64,000 nucleotides of DNA. Source: Apodospora peruviana (taxonomy: Eukaryota > Ascomycota > Sordariomycetes > Sordariales > Lasiosphaeriaceae). The position numbers were made by a program, and so were the translations under genes. The notes under the pieces are model-generated. The model had not been told where the DNA came from. It searched no databases and was given only the letters and a program-made list of their open reading frames with translations. The DNA lies in assembly GCA_033439685.1 (NCBI GenBank), contig JAUEDM010000006.1, positions 1,550,001-1,614,000 on the forward strand, in the 5' to 3' direction. This document shows positions 21,191 through 32,123 of the stretch, piece after piece. Position 1 is the stretch's first letter. Each line of letters begins with the position of its first letter.

Positions 21191-22819
21191 CCAGTAGTAT
21201 GGTCCGGGTCTCGTCGATCAAGGTTATCGATCTATAATCTCTCGATATTCAATTAATACCGTGAACCTCCCCGCTAGGTGGCACTTTGTCGACAATCACA
21301 ACCTCATATGACCCTCTTGGCCTCCTTGATAAGTCGATAACCAGCGCACTGGGGCTACTTTGAATCACCATTTCCTTGAAATACCTGTCAAAATTACTGT
21401 CCGAAATTTCGAACGAACCGAAAATTTCTCCCTCGATACCTGGCGACATTATTCTGATATATGAAATCAAACATCGGCCCTTTCTTTACGCTTTCACTGT
21501 CCTGAAAATCCGGAAATAGACAGGACGATGTTCTTTTCATGCCATACGGCACCAAGCCTAGTTTTTCCTTGAAGAATACTGGAAGGCAGCCACACCAAGG
21601 CCTATCGGCTTAGGTGGTGTCACGCGAGTTTTTCAACCATGTACAGTTACTAAACCATCGGGTAGCGGCCGAAGCTACGGGTCGCTCACAAGATCAAAAT
21701 GAATCAATTTACTCTTTTTGAGTGACCAAATGAGAATAGAAAGTTGGAGGATTTCTCCTTGTTTTTAGAAATATTGTAACAACAGCCAAATCACCAGTTG
21801 GGATCAATAATGGTGGACTAACCTCAATAAATTAGTCCATGGACAAAACCGTATATTGACAGAAGAGGAGGGCGAATTACTCAGGTTCTTAACTGCACGG
21901 CTGGTCTTTGACTAGGGTGTGCTTGTAATTTTAGTTATTGTGGTGTAAATAAACCGAACCAGTTCCTTTTCCTCTGGGACTCTCCCTCGTGGTCAAGTCG
22001 TGGCCTTGATGTTCTGGTAATCATGTAACGGTTTAGTTCTGCTTGCTCGTGTAACAAGATTTTAGGAAACCGGACGTGACCTACCGGGTACCGCCATCTA
22101 ATACATGCAGGTAGCCGTAGAGTCTACGAGTATTGGAAGACTACAAGTGAACTGCTCCCACTCTGATACTTCGAGTTGAGTGCCGGACGTCCGAGTCCAG
22201 CTTTAGACTTTGAAAAACTAAAACACTCCAAGCCGCTTGGAAAATCCCTCATCGCCCTGTTTTGGTTGCCTGGGTACTATCTAAGGTATCCACGGCGTGG
22301 GAGGACTCCTCGGTCTGATTTGTTTAGTTATTCTTATTAAAAGGTGCATTCCTAGGTAATCCTCTGGGAACATTCAGGTGCCTGCCTCCTGCACCAAACG
22401 AAGCATAGTGTTTGAAAATAAACAAACCAATACGGACCCAGGATCTGCCCCTCCAGGTCCTGATCACAATACATGGCAATATCTAGAACTATTGTCGTTA
22501 CTATACTTTTACCAGGAATGGTAGAAAGGAGCAAAGACGTTGAAGTTGATTAAACAATGAGCTCCACCGTACCCCCCACTCCCAAGCACTCCATCGGTCC
22601 AACCCTCCTTTAGCCCCTCTCCTCTCGGACGAAAGCTACCTACCCATCGTTGAGCAGCATGGACGACGGGACGCGTCAATTATACCAGCAGATGCCGATA
22701 ACAGGTGTGAGCTTCTAGATGCTTTATTAACGAGTCCTTTTTTCCTAGCGTTAGACACTTTTTATAGTCTGTACTACGTTCACATACAAGTCAGTTCGGT
22801 TACACCACCGCCCGCAATC
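21191..22819. other. AT-richer intergenic region, 1.6 kb
   Basis: No gene is recognised. A short minus-strand frame at 21249-21446 has protein-like composition (IFGSFEISDSNFDRYFKEMV) and may be a gene remnant, but it lacks a domain. The rest is AT-richer and stop-dense. The final 200 bp hold the UreG promoter and leader. Confidence 0.4.
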
Positions 22820-23715
22820 ATGACAACCCATTCCCACGACGGCACCCACAGCCACTCGCATGACCACGACGCTGCCGCCATCGAACATGGCCACAGCCAC
22901 GAGATTCTCGACGGGCCGGGCAGCTATCTGGGCCGTGAGATGCCCATAATCGAGGGCCGCGTCTGGGAAGACAGGGCATTCACAATTGGCATAGGCGGGT
23001 ACGTTACGTCCCCCCTTCCCCCTCCCTTTTATCTGTCCCTTCTAACCCATATATGTGAATAAATAGACCCGTAGGCAGCGGGAAAACCGCCCTAATGCTT
23101 GCGCTCTGCCTCGCCCTGCGCGAAAAGTACTCCATCGCGGCCGTGACAAACGACATCTTCACGCGCGAAGACGCCGAGTTCCTGACCAAGAACCGCGCCC
23201 TACCCGCGGAACGCATCAGCGCCATCGAGACGGGCGGGTGTCCGCACGCCGCCGTGCGGGAGGACATTTCCCAAAACCTGGCCGCGCTCGAGGATCTGCA
23301 CCGCCAATTCTCGACTGATTTGCTTCTGATCGAGAGCGGCGGCGACAATCTAGCTGCCAACTACAGCCGAGAGCTGGCAGACTATATTATCTATGTCATT
23401 GACGTGAGCGGCGGCGACAAAGTTCCCCGGAAAGGAGGACCGGGGATCACGCAGAGCGATCTCTTGGTTGTCAACAAGACGGATTTGGCGGAGGCGGTTG
23501 GTGCGGACCTTGGGGTTATGGAGCGGGATGCCAGAAAGATGAGAGATGGTGGGCCGACTGTGTTTGCGCAGGTTAAGAAAGGGTTTGGTGTCGAGCATAT
23601 TGTTAATCTGATATTGAGTGCGTGGAGGAGCAGTGGTGCTGAGGAGGTGAGGAAGGCTGAGGGTGGGCCGAGGCCGACCGAGGGTTTGGAGGGTCTTAGA
23701 GAGTCTTGTACTTAA
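22820..23715 (+). CDS. ureG: Urease accessory protein UreG (nickel-insertion GTPase)
   Basis: SIMIBI-class GTPase that powers nickel delivery to apo-urease with UreD/UreF partners. Exons 22820-22998 and 23067-23715 encode 275 residues. The splice rebuilds the P-loop GGPVGSGKTALM, which would otherwise be broken. Further motifs: the metal-binding CPH in IETGGCPHAAVREDIS, ESGGDNLAANYS, DVSGGDKVPRKGGPG and the guanine motif NKTDLAEAVGAD. The first 30 residues are very histidine-rich (THSHDGTHSHSHDHD, EHGHSHEI), a probable nickel-binding extension also seen in plant and other fungal UreG. No other urease gene is in the window, as expected for fungi, where these genes are dispersed. The gene is convergent with TSR1. 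Confidence 0.96.
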
Positions 23716-23850
23716 GTCGGTCTGTATTTTAAGTGAAAATGAGAAATGAAAATAAGACCGGAGATATAGTACTTACTTCCGATGTTTGATCCGTAATGAT
23801 AAAGAGGGAGGGAGGGCTGGTTTGGTCAATAAGAGAAAAGGGGAATGGAG

Positions 23851-23975
23851 ACAGCTTGCACAGAGGTCAACACAATAGACGCAGCCCAAAAAGAACATCA
23901 GTTTCATTTTTAGACAGCTTAGACAGAGGTTAACATGATAGACTCAACCCCAAAAGAACATCAGGTTCATTTTTC
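23851..23975. repeat. Imperfect 63-bp tandem duplication
   Basis: The segments 23851-23913 and 23914-23975 align along their full length. Both read acagctt...acagaggt..aaca..atagac...aaagaacatca..ttcattttt. Several differences are C/T or G/A transitions. It lies between the convergent 3' ends of ureG and TSR1. Confidence 0.8.
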
Positions 23976-24055
23976 ATCAAACGCCATTCGTCATTACCAA
24001 AAATAACAAACGAAAAAGCGAGGCAGCTATATAATGTCTATCGCGCACAAATCAT

Positions 24056-26616
24056 CTACGAAATCTCCGCATCCATGGCATCATCGTCTCCCGCCTCTTC
24101 CACCCGAGTAGCCGGCACAAAGTCACGATCAAGCAAAACGCCCTCCAGCGGCTTCGCATTGCGCGGCCACACCCGCTTGTACAGACTCACACCAACCGAG
24201 TCCTGCGGGTTGATGCGTCCGTCAAACGTGACCTTGAAGTACCCGTGCGTGCCGAGCGCCTCCTTGATATACCCACTGCGGCCCCTCTTGGTCCACATCG
24301 GCAGCGCTTTGAACCACTCGACGTCCTCACGGTTGAAAAACATGTACCGGACCGTGACGAGCGTTTTATGGATGTGGTACGGATGGCCCGTGAGCACAGC
24401 CCTCTTGGCGATGACGCGGGAGGTCGACGGTGCCAGGGCTGTTCCGGTAGCAACGAGGGTCAGAGATAAAGACTGCTCACTGGAATCTGCGGCGGGCCGC
24501 TTGAAGAAAAGGGCGGGCACAGCGCCCCATGTGACCGGTCCCATGAAGGTCGCCACGGCTGACTGGCCGGGGTGGAGATACCGGCAGTACTTGTGCACGT
24601 CGTTGGGGGTGTTGCCACCCAGAGAGAAGAGCGGGTTGATGACGAGTCTCCGGGGACCACATTGCAGGATCAACTCCTCCTTGGCCTTGATCGACGTAGG
24701 GTAGTCGGAGCTAAGGTTGATGAGGAAGTTGACGACTGTCCGCTTGTTCTCGTGCCTCAGAAGGGAGAAGAGTGTGATGGGTCGCCTCGGGTTGCAGGAT
24801 TCGTGGAATGTTACGGGTAGTCCCTTGACGTAGATGTTGACACGAGTGCCAGGAGCGACGCCGCCGACCAAAGCTTCACGAGCTGCACCAACACGGGAGC
24901 CTTGATAATTCGGAATCCGAAGCAATCGCTGCCACTCCTCTGGCTGATATGCACGGTCTTCCTCCTCTAGCCAGGGACTTGTCCTGAGAGATTTGAGGCC
25001 TCTGTACTTTGCCAGCCGTTCTCGCGCAAGAACGTTGGGATGAAGCTCGATCTCATCGGGGAATTCTAAGTCGTCCCGAGCCTCATCACGCTTGCTCTTA
25101 CGGAATGCCGTAAGTTGCCTAGCGTCCTCATCCTCTTCAGGCTCAACAAACATCTCGGACTGTGGATACTCTGAACGTCCGCCCTCCGTAGGTGCATATG
25201 CTGCATAGCCTTCTTCTCCGTCTTCCGGTCCGGCAGGGTGCTCTGGTTCAGCATCTTCCATCTCATAATCGTCAAGGTCGGAGCCAGCGTCGGACTCGTC
25301 GTCGTTCAAGAACCATGCGGACTGGTATTTCGACGTGCCCTTGGGCAGCCTTTTTGGTGGTGCATATGCTTCGAGCTCATCTTCCGAAAAATAGTGGTGG
25401 TCGTCCAGCAGTACTCCCTTTTTTGGTGCCGGGGCTGCATCGTTACCCATATCCGCATCTCCTGCGTCGTCCATCACGACCTCTTCCGGCGCAAGCTCGG
25501 CGACGTCGTCCCTGTCCTCGGTTGGGACGTCAAGAATATCCTCTGCCGCCGCCTCATCGGCATTTATCTCATCTCCCTTCTTCCTCTTCGTCAGAAGCGG
25601 TGCTGCCGTGACTTTCTCAATCTGGAATGCCCCGAAATCCCCGATTTGCAACAACCTATCTGCCTTCAGGCCCTTGCCCCTGACCACACCGGTGAGGACG
25701 GTGAACTCGGACTCCGAATCGGCGAACTTGACATCCTCAACCAACATCCAACTCCTCTCGTCACGCCATCTGATTCCCTTGGGTGTGGTGCTGCATAATG
25801 ACCGCATCAGGTTCGAGCATTCTTGCCTGTTGTCAAGGCTAAACACCTTCTCCTGCTCAGGGTGAAAGTGGGTGATGTAGGACTTGAGCGACGAGAGCAC
25901 CGAGGCTCTTTGCTTGGAAGGTTCAACCTTGTTCAGCCCCTGCACTACAGTAAACACCGTTGACAAACCCTGACCCTCAATGCTTCTTAAAATCAACTCG
26001 CCCAGTTCGTCTACCTCCTCCTCGGCAGATAGAATCAACACAACGAAGTCAGCCACTCTGGCAGCATCCAGACAAGCTGTGAGATCCCTCGCCGAAGGGA
26101 AGTACTGCAACTTCTGCTTGAATCTGTCCACCGACACGCGGAAGAGGCCTTCCGGTACCTCTGCTTCGAGATCGACACTTTCGTTGAGGCTGTGAATTGC
26201 AGCGGCCGCGTCGCAACTCCCGCAGAGGGGGATCACGGCAACATGTCTCGGCGCGCCGTCTTTCCCGGAGAAGATCAATGTCTCCTTCTGATGTTCTCTA
26301 TGCTTCTCCGCCTGCCGTTGCTTGGCCTGGTTCCGCCGGTCGAGTTTAGACATGACTTGCTGATGTGGTGTCTTTCGTACGCCTCTTTCGCTGGAGACTT
26401 TGCCTGTAACGCGCAAGCCGTGTTAGCCATGTGCTCATCTTCCCATGTACAATTGGATCTGTATATGGTCTTACGGCCGCTCGGCGTGACTCATAGGTAC
26501 CAACCTTTTGCGGCGTCTCGGATGGCGCCCTTGGTTGCCTTCCGCGACTTGAACGCTTTATTCGACGCCTTGGTCGTCGGCCGGTGGGAGTGCCCGCTGG
26601 CCGTTAGACCTGGCAT
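24056..26616 (-). CDS. tsr1: Ribosome biogenesis protein TSR1
   Basis: GTPase-like factor of late 40S maturation, related to Bms1 but without GTPase activity in known members. Exons 26616-26505 and 26403-24056 encode 819 residues. Exon 1 supplies the typical N-terminus (GHSHRPTTKASNKAFKSRKA). Exon 2 starts in the middle of the KGKVS motif, and VMSKLDRRNQAKQRQAEK follows. The AARP2CN-type domain is near 240-330 and a long acidic linker spans about 330-480 (DDESDAGSDLDDYEMEDAE). The C-terminal RIBIOP_C domain holds CNPRRPITLFSLLRHENKRT and TWGAVPALFFKR. Length and domain order match the family. It is divergent from UTP7, with 366 bp between the start codons. Confidence 0.96.
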
Positions 26617-26982
26617 TTTCGCGTCGCTTCCGGCTTTGAATCTGAACGGTAGAGACGCCACTTTGGAAGAATTGGGGGTTGGTTTTGTTGCTGTTCGGTG
26701 TGATAATTACACAGGTACAATTCCGGGTTGTAAAGAGTCCTTGGAGGGGCGGCAATGATGCGGGGCACTCTGTATTTTTTCCCGCCGTTGTGCGCTGTAT
26801 CTTATCGCAAGGCACCGTTGTGGGACCAATAAGAACCGTCACCCCGGACTTTTTAGTGGGCCCGCTCTTCAAAATTGTTCGAGGCAAGGCGAAAGTCACA
26901 GAAGTTCAAAGCCTCGAAGAGCCGCGTTCTAATCCTTGAAGGAAGCGGATTGAACAAACCACACCAAACCCTTCTCGACAAA
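26617..26982. promoter_or_regulatory. Bidirectional promoter, TSR1 / UTP7
   Basis: These 366 bp separate the start codons of two divergently transcribed ribosome biogenesis genes. A plus-strand ATCTTATCGC at 26799-26808 differs by one base from the reverse complement of the yeast PAC element. A CAAAATTG stretch near 26872 faintly resembles RRPE. Shared regulation is inferred from gene functions and layout. Confidence 0.55.
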
Positions 26983-28771
26983 ATGGGGCTTGCAGATACC
27001 GTAGATTCTCCCCTTGCCCGGGTCGAGCAGGATAATGGCGCACTTGCCATTGCCGGCGCCAGACGGGAATTCCGGTCCAAGGCCGAGATCGACAAAGCTC
27101 GCCGTCTCAAGCAAGCGCAGAGAGCTTACGGTCGCGGCCGCCAGATCGACGTCAAGGGCATCAAAGACAAGAAACTCCGCCGCAACCTGACGAACCTCGA
27201 GAACAAGTATCAAGCAGCCGCGCTGAAAGCGAAAGAAGCCGAGATTCTGCTCGAAAACACAGCCGGCTTCCTTAAACCCGAGGGAGAGCTCGTAAGCCGC
27301 CCGAGAGTTTCCTCCAACTCGCTCCCACAGACAACACTAACCAGGTTTGACAGGAACGCACATACAAAGTCCGCCAAGATGATATCGAGGACAATGTTGC
27401 CATCGAAGTTGCCCAGAAAAAGTTCGACCTCAAACTCGACGCCCTCGGGCCCTACGTTTGCGAATTCAGCAGGACGGGACGAGATCTGATTCTGGCGGGG
27501 AGGAAAGGCCATGTCGCGACCATGGACTGGCGGGAGGGCAAGCTCGGGTGCGAATTGCAGCTCGGAGAGACGATACGAGACGCTCGGTGGCTTCACAACA
27601 ACCAGTATTTCGCCGTCGCACAAAAGAAATATGTCTACATATACGACCAGAACGGTGTGGAGCTTCATTGTTTGAAAAAGCATGTCGAAGTCTCACACAT
27701 GGAGTTCCTGCCGTACCATTTCCTATTGGCGACTCTGGTAAGTGTCCTTCCTGTCCGGTGCACGTTCCCAGCATACACCTTTGCTAAACTTTGCTCTAGG
27801 GAATCAATGGCCAGCTAAAGTACCAAGACACGTCGACTGGTAACATCGTTGCCGAAATCGCCACGAAACAGGGCACTCCGGTCTCTCTCGCACAAAACCC
27901 CTACAATGCCGTACTACACGTCGGCCACCAGAACGGCACAGTCACGCTATGGTCTCCCAACTCAACGGAACCGCTAGTCAAACTCCTCGCACACCGAGGG
28001 CCGGTGCGATCGCTCGCCGTAGATCGCGAGGGTCGGTACATGGTGTCGGCTGGGCAGGACAACAAGATGGCTGTGTGGGATATCCGCATGTTCAGGGAGG
28101 TCAACAACTACTTTACGAGATCACCGGCGTCGTCCGTCGCCATATCAGATACTGGCCTGACAGCAGTTGGCTGGGGGACGAGGACGACGGTTTGGAAGGG
28201 CCTATTTTCCAAAGAAATGGCGGTGCAGGAAAAGGTACAAAGCCCTTACATGGCATGGGGAGGCGACGGCAAGTCCATCGAGCGAGTCCGGTGGTGTCCG
28301 TTTGAAGATGTTTTGGGCGTCGGCCACAGCGAGGGTTTCTCGTCCATTCTCATCCCGGGCGCAGGAGAGGCAAATTACGATGCCCTGGAAGTGAACCCCT
28401 TCGAGACCAAGAAGCAGCGGCAGGAGGGCGAGGTCAAGGCGCTGCTGAACAAGCTGAAGCCCGAGATGATCGCGTTGGATCCCAACTTCATAGGAAATTT
28501 GGATTTGAGGTCCGAGAAGCAGCGGCAGGCGGACAAGGACCTGGATACCCCTGCTATGGGTGTGGCGGAGGAGATGAAGCACAAAGCGAGAGGCAAGAGC
28601 GGCGCGCTCAAGAAGTACTTGCGGAAGCAGAGGAAGAAGAACATTATCGACGAGAAGAGGCTGAAGGTGGAGGAGATGATCAAGCAGCAGGCGGAGAAGA
28701 AGGACGAGAAGCACCAAGAGAAGGTGGCGGAGCTGGGACCTACACTGGCGAGGTTTGCGAGGAAACAGTAG
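26983..28771 (+). CDS. utp7: U3 snoRNP-associated WD40 protein UTP7 (WDR46/BING4)
   Basis: Small subunit processome component needed for 18S rRNA maturation in the nucleolus. Exons 26983-27291, 27354-27737 and 27800-28771 join in phase 0 and encode 554 residues. A basic helical N-terminus (ARRLKQAQRAYGRGRQIDVK) is followed by a WD40 propeller (FSRTGRDLILAGRKGHVATM, VHVGHQNGTVTLWSPNS, DNKMAVWDIR) and the BING4CT region (FSKEMAVQEKVQSPYMAWGG). The C-terminal tail is lysine-rich (KSGALKKYLRKQRKKNIID). The start is the first ATG in frame after an upstream stretch lacking ATG. It shares its promoter region with TSR1, another ribosome assembly gene. Confidence 0.96.
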
Positions 28772-29114
28772 GCAGATGAAGGAGGGAAATGATACCCAGG
28801 ACTACCAGTTAATTAGTAAAATTACAAAGCTCGTTTTTGCCGGACATTCTATCTTGCGCCATGTATAATGTTTGAGCAAATCTATCCCGTATCCTTTATC
28901 TACAGGCCTAACAAGATGTCAGCGTCCTGGCCATGCTGTCTATATTCCGCGGTCGGTTGGTTTATGAAGGCAAACCTATCTGGAATGTGATCGTGTATAC
29001 CGGTATTCCGCATACCAACCCAACGATCATGTCCAGCATCCCCTAAGACTCAAAGACCTTTGACAGGCAGGAAATCTCTTCCTCTCTATATTGTTCTTTT
29101 TTTTTTTTCATTCG
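28772..29114. other. Convergent 3' region, UTP7 / PTH2
   Basis: These 343 bp separate two convergent genes. They contain a poly-T run near 29097-29108. There is no coding signal. Confidence 0.5.
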
Positions 29115-29923
29115 TTACAACAACTTTAGATGCCCGGTAATCTTATCCACTTCGCTCTTGGGAGCCGGCCCGACGCCCAGCACCGTCAGGCTGCCGCTCT
29201 CGATCTGCGTCCTCCCCGCATCGGCGATGACCTCGGCCGTGACGCCGACGCTGCGCGCTTTCCCCATGAGCTCGAGCATCTCGTCTTGCGATTTTGTCTG
29301 GACGGCAATCTTGGCTTGACCGAAGCGCTCCCACTGCCGGAGAAGGCGTGCTTCGGGAGATGTCTCGCCTGCCTTTTGCGCGGCGCGGAGGAGGGCTTTG
29401 TAGCATGCTAGTGTTGCGTGGCTGCATTGGGCTGCGATTTTACCTGTTTTCCCTGTTAGTTTTTGGGGGGCGGGGAGACAGGAAAGGGGGAGGGAGAACG
29501 AAACGAACCTTTTGTCATGCCTAGGTCTGTTCTGACGACTAGGACAAGCTTACACTCTTCCCTATCCTTTGGCTCAGCGGCCGGTTTTGCTACGGCCGCG
29601 GGCGTCTTGGATTTTGTTTTTGAGGAAGAAGCGGCTGCTGCTTGTGCGGAAGACGAAGTAGTACCGGCACGTAGTCCCTGCCGACGGTCCGCCTCCTCGC
29701 CGTTGGACCAGTTGGGCGCATGGTCGAGAATGGTATCGTCCTCGTCGATGTCGGACTCCTCGCTCTCGAGCGGGTCGTAGAGGTTGTGGTGCCGTTCCGC
29801 TTTCAGGGCTGGCGATATCAGGTACCCTCTTACGGCGTAGATGCCGAGCAGGAGGCCGGAAACAAAGGTGACAATGCTGGTGGAGACCACCGTCGTCGAG
29901 GTTGTTTGTACGTCGCTAAACAT
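29115..29923 (-). CDS. pth2: Peptidyl-tRNA hydrolase 2 (PTH2 family), membrane-anchored
   Basis: Hydrolyses the ester bond of peptidyl-tRNA dropped from ribosomes. Relatives sit on the mitochondrial outer membrane. Exons 29923-29509 and 29443-29115 encode 247 residues from the MFSDVQ start. A membrane span lies at about 12-33 (VVSTSIVTFVSGLLLGIYAV), followed by an acidic and Ala/Ser-rich linker. The catalytic domain starts near 125 with KLVLVVRTDLGMTKGKIAAQ, then CSHATLACYKALLRAA, and ends with a short LKLL tail after APKSEVDKITGH. The intron falls inside the TKG/KIAAQ motif. An in-frame upstream ATG at 30064 would add 47 residues (see findings). I chose 29923 because the membrane anchor follows it directly, as in other fungal Pth2. 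Confidence 0.93.
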
Positions 29924-30064
29924 TGTGACTCTGGAGATTATGGGGATGCCAATTGGTGATGGTGCAAATTCCTTGTGTGAGTAGACTTTGGGTATTATGA
30001 ATTGCTGCTGTAGGAAACTTCTGGTAGAGAACAATCGTGAGGGCGGAAGTCTGTAAAATATCAT

Positions 30065-30556
30065 TGGTGTTTGGTGAAGGGAAAAGCTCCGGGCGGGAAT
30101 CAAGGTTCTCCGAAAGATGCGTCGGTGCTCGGATGACGACCGCTACGCCGGCGGCTAGAAAAGGATAAAAAAACGGCCGGTCTGGCCAATTGCAGGTGCT
30201 TGGACAGCCCTACCGGCGGGCCCCTGCAGGTACCTCTTTGTAATCCGTACGATACGTACTGTATCGTTACGGAGACTGACCACCAAGGACGACAGGTGAT
30301 TATAGCCTCATAAAACTGACGGGAACAGCGACTTAATTCTTACTCCAAGGCTCTGACCATCACCACAAAGTCTCTTGTTTAAGTCCCGGTCCCAACATGT
30401 TTCTATAAACTCGAATGGAAATCTCATAGAAGGCCTATCTCTATGAAAATCATTAGCGGCTATCCCGCCTCAGCCGACACAGTCAACAACCGCTGACTTC
30501 CGTCACTTACCATTCAACCCCTACCGGTATACATCGTCAAGACAACCACCACCAGA
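30065..30556. other. Divergent promoter region, PTH2 / NR kinase
   Basis: Noncoding, GC-mixed sequence between divergent genes. No clear motif was found. Confidence 0.45.
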
Positions 30557-31658
30557 ATGGACAATCAAAAAGCCGTGATCGTGGGCATAAGCGGCTGCTC
30601 CTCGAGCGGCAAGACCACACTCGCCAGACTCCTGCGGGATATCTTTCCTCATACGTTTATCCTACACGAGGACGATTTCTACAAGCCCGAGGAACAGTGC
30701 GTTGTCTCTTCGACATCCCCTTCCCAAACTATTCCTGACTGACTTAAAAGGTAGACTCCCGATTAAAGAAGGCCTAGCAGACTGGGACTGCCCAGAAGCC
30801 ATCTCCATCCCGGACATGGAGAACGCGCTCTCGCACATCCGTTCCACGGGCACCTTCCCAGTCAGTCTCCTCCTCACCACCACTACCACTTCCACAAGTT
30901 CCACGTCTTCTTCCACCACCACCACCAATACAAATCCCACCTCAAAGATTTCCGGACGTCCTTCTCTGTCACATCGCCATAACCACGGCTGTCACCTTAC
31001 TCTTACCACCGCTTCTTCATCCATCATCCCCCCACCATCATCAGACCAAAAATGCTCACCATCTTACCCCCTGATTCAACCCGGGTTTCCCCTCAAACAG
31101 CCAATATCCTCAAAAGAAGACAAAAACACAATCGGACAATGCCCCGTCTCTTCCGCTCAAATCGATGCCGCCAAATCCAAAGTCTCAGCCTGGCTCGCCC
31201 CAAACCAACCCGGCGCTCTCATCTTCTCTCGGCCTCTAAAAGTATGCCTCCTAGACGGCTTCCTCCTCTACTCACCCGACCACCTACCAACAATAATGCC
31301 CCTAATCGACATCAAACTGTTCCTGCTAGTCTCCCGCGCAAAAGCGACGCAGCGACGAGAGGCGCGCGACGGCTATGTCACGCTGGAAGGGTTCTGGACG
31401 GATCCGCCCGGTTACGTCGACAAGATTGTCTGGCCCAACTACGCGGCGGAGCATGCTTGGCTTTTCGAAAACGCCAACGTTGAAGACGAAACGAAATTGG
31501 ATAAGGAAAAAATGCAGAGGTATGGGATCGAGGCGCAGACCGGGAAAGGATTAGACATAGATTTTGGTGAGACGTTGCATTGGGCTGTTGAGACCATTAT
31601 GCACGAGTTGGAGAGAATTGTTCTTGGCCAACAAGGTGGTGAAAGTGAGAGCAAGTAG
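30557..31658 (+). CDS. nrk1: Nicotinamide riboside kinase (NRK1 family)
   Basis: Phosphorylates nicotinamide riboside to NMN in NAD+ salvage. Exons 30557-30696 and 30755-31658 encode 347 residues if no further intron is removed. The P-loop is GISGCSSSGKTTLARLL (residues about 10-26), followed by HEDDFYKPEEQLP across the intron and DWDCPEAI. The later core includes KVCLLDGFLLYSP, FLLVSRAKATQRREARDGYV and DPPGYVDKIVWPNY. Between TGTFP and SSKEDKN lies an 80-codon Thr/Ser/Pro-rich insert that other NRKs lack. It is bounded by a GT donor and an AG acceptor in the same phase (30861-31100), so it may be an unrecognised intron. Removing it gives 267 residues, nearer the usual length. Confidence 0.92.
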
Positions 31659-32123
31659 TGAGTGAGGAAGGATGGTTTGGGGTTTTACAGAGGTGGTTTA
31701 TGTGAAGCAGTTAAATTATGTACCTAAAGATTCGTTGATGTATTACTTGGTTGCGATGATAGTTGATCCATCCGAATTGACTCGTGAACCAAACGGAGAT
31801 TTAGTCATTTAGCTGATTGTGATGATGGGAAAGCTGTGGACTCCCTAGAAAATGATACTCATATACTAGAGGATGTAAATATGTACCCTATTTGTCTCCC
31901 AAAACCCAATATATATGCAAGAAATATATATGTCCCCCCGTGACCAAGAATGTAAATATTCAACAAAAGAAATGCTCGCTTCGTATGCGTTCATACATGT
32001 GTAACTTCATCAAACACTCGTCATGCTACATCCAATTACCCTCCCGATAGCCCACTTTTTTTATCCCCCTCAGTTGTCTGACAATCAATTTTCACTCCAG
32101 CACCCCTATGGATTGTTAATGAA
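31659..32123. other. Convergent 3' region, NR kinase / glucoamylase
   Basis: AT-rich sequence with TATATATG-type runs (about 31910-31930), suited to 3' end formation of the two convergent genes. No coding signal. Confidence 0.5.
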
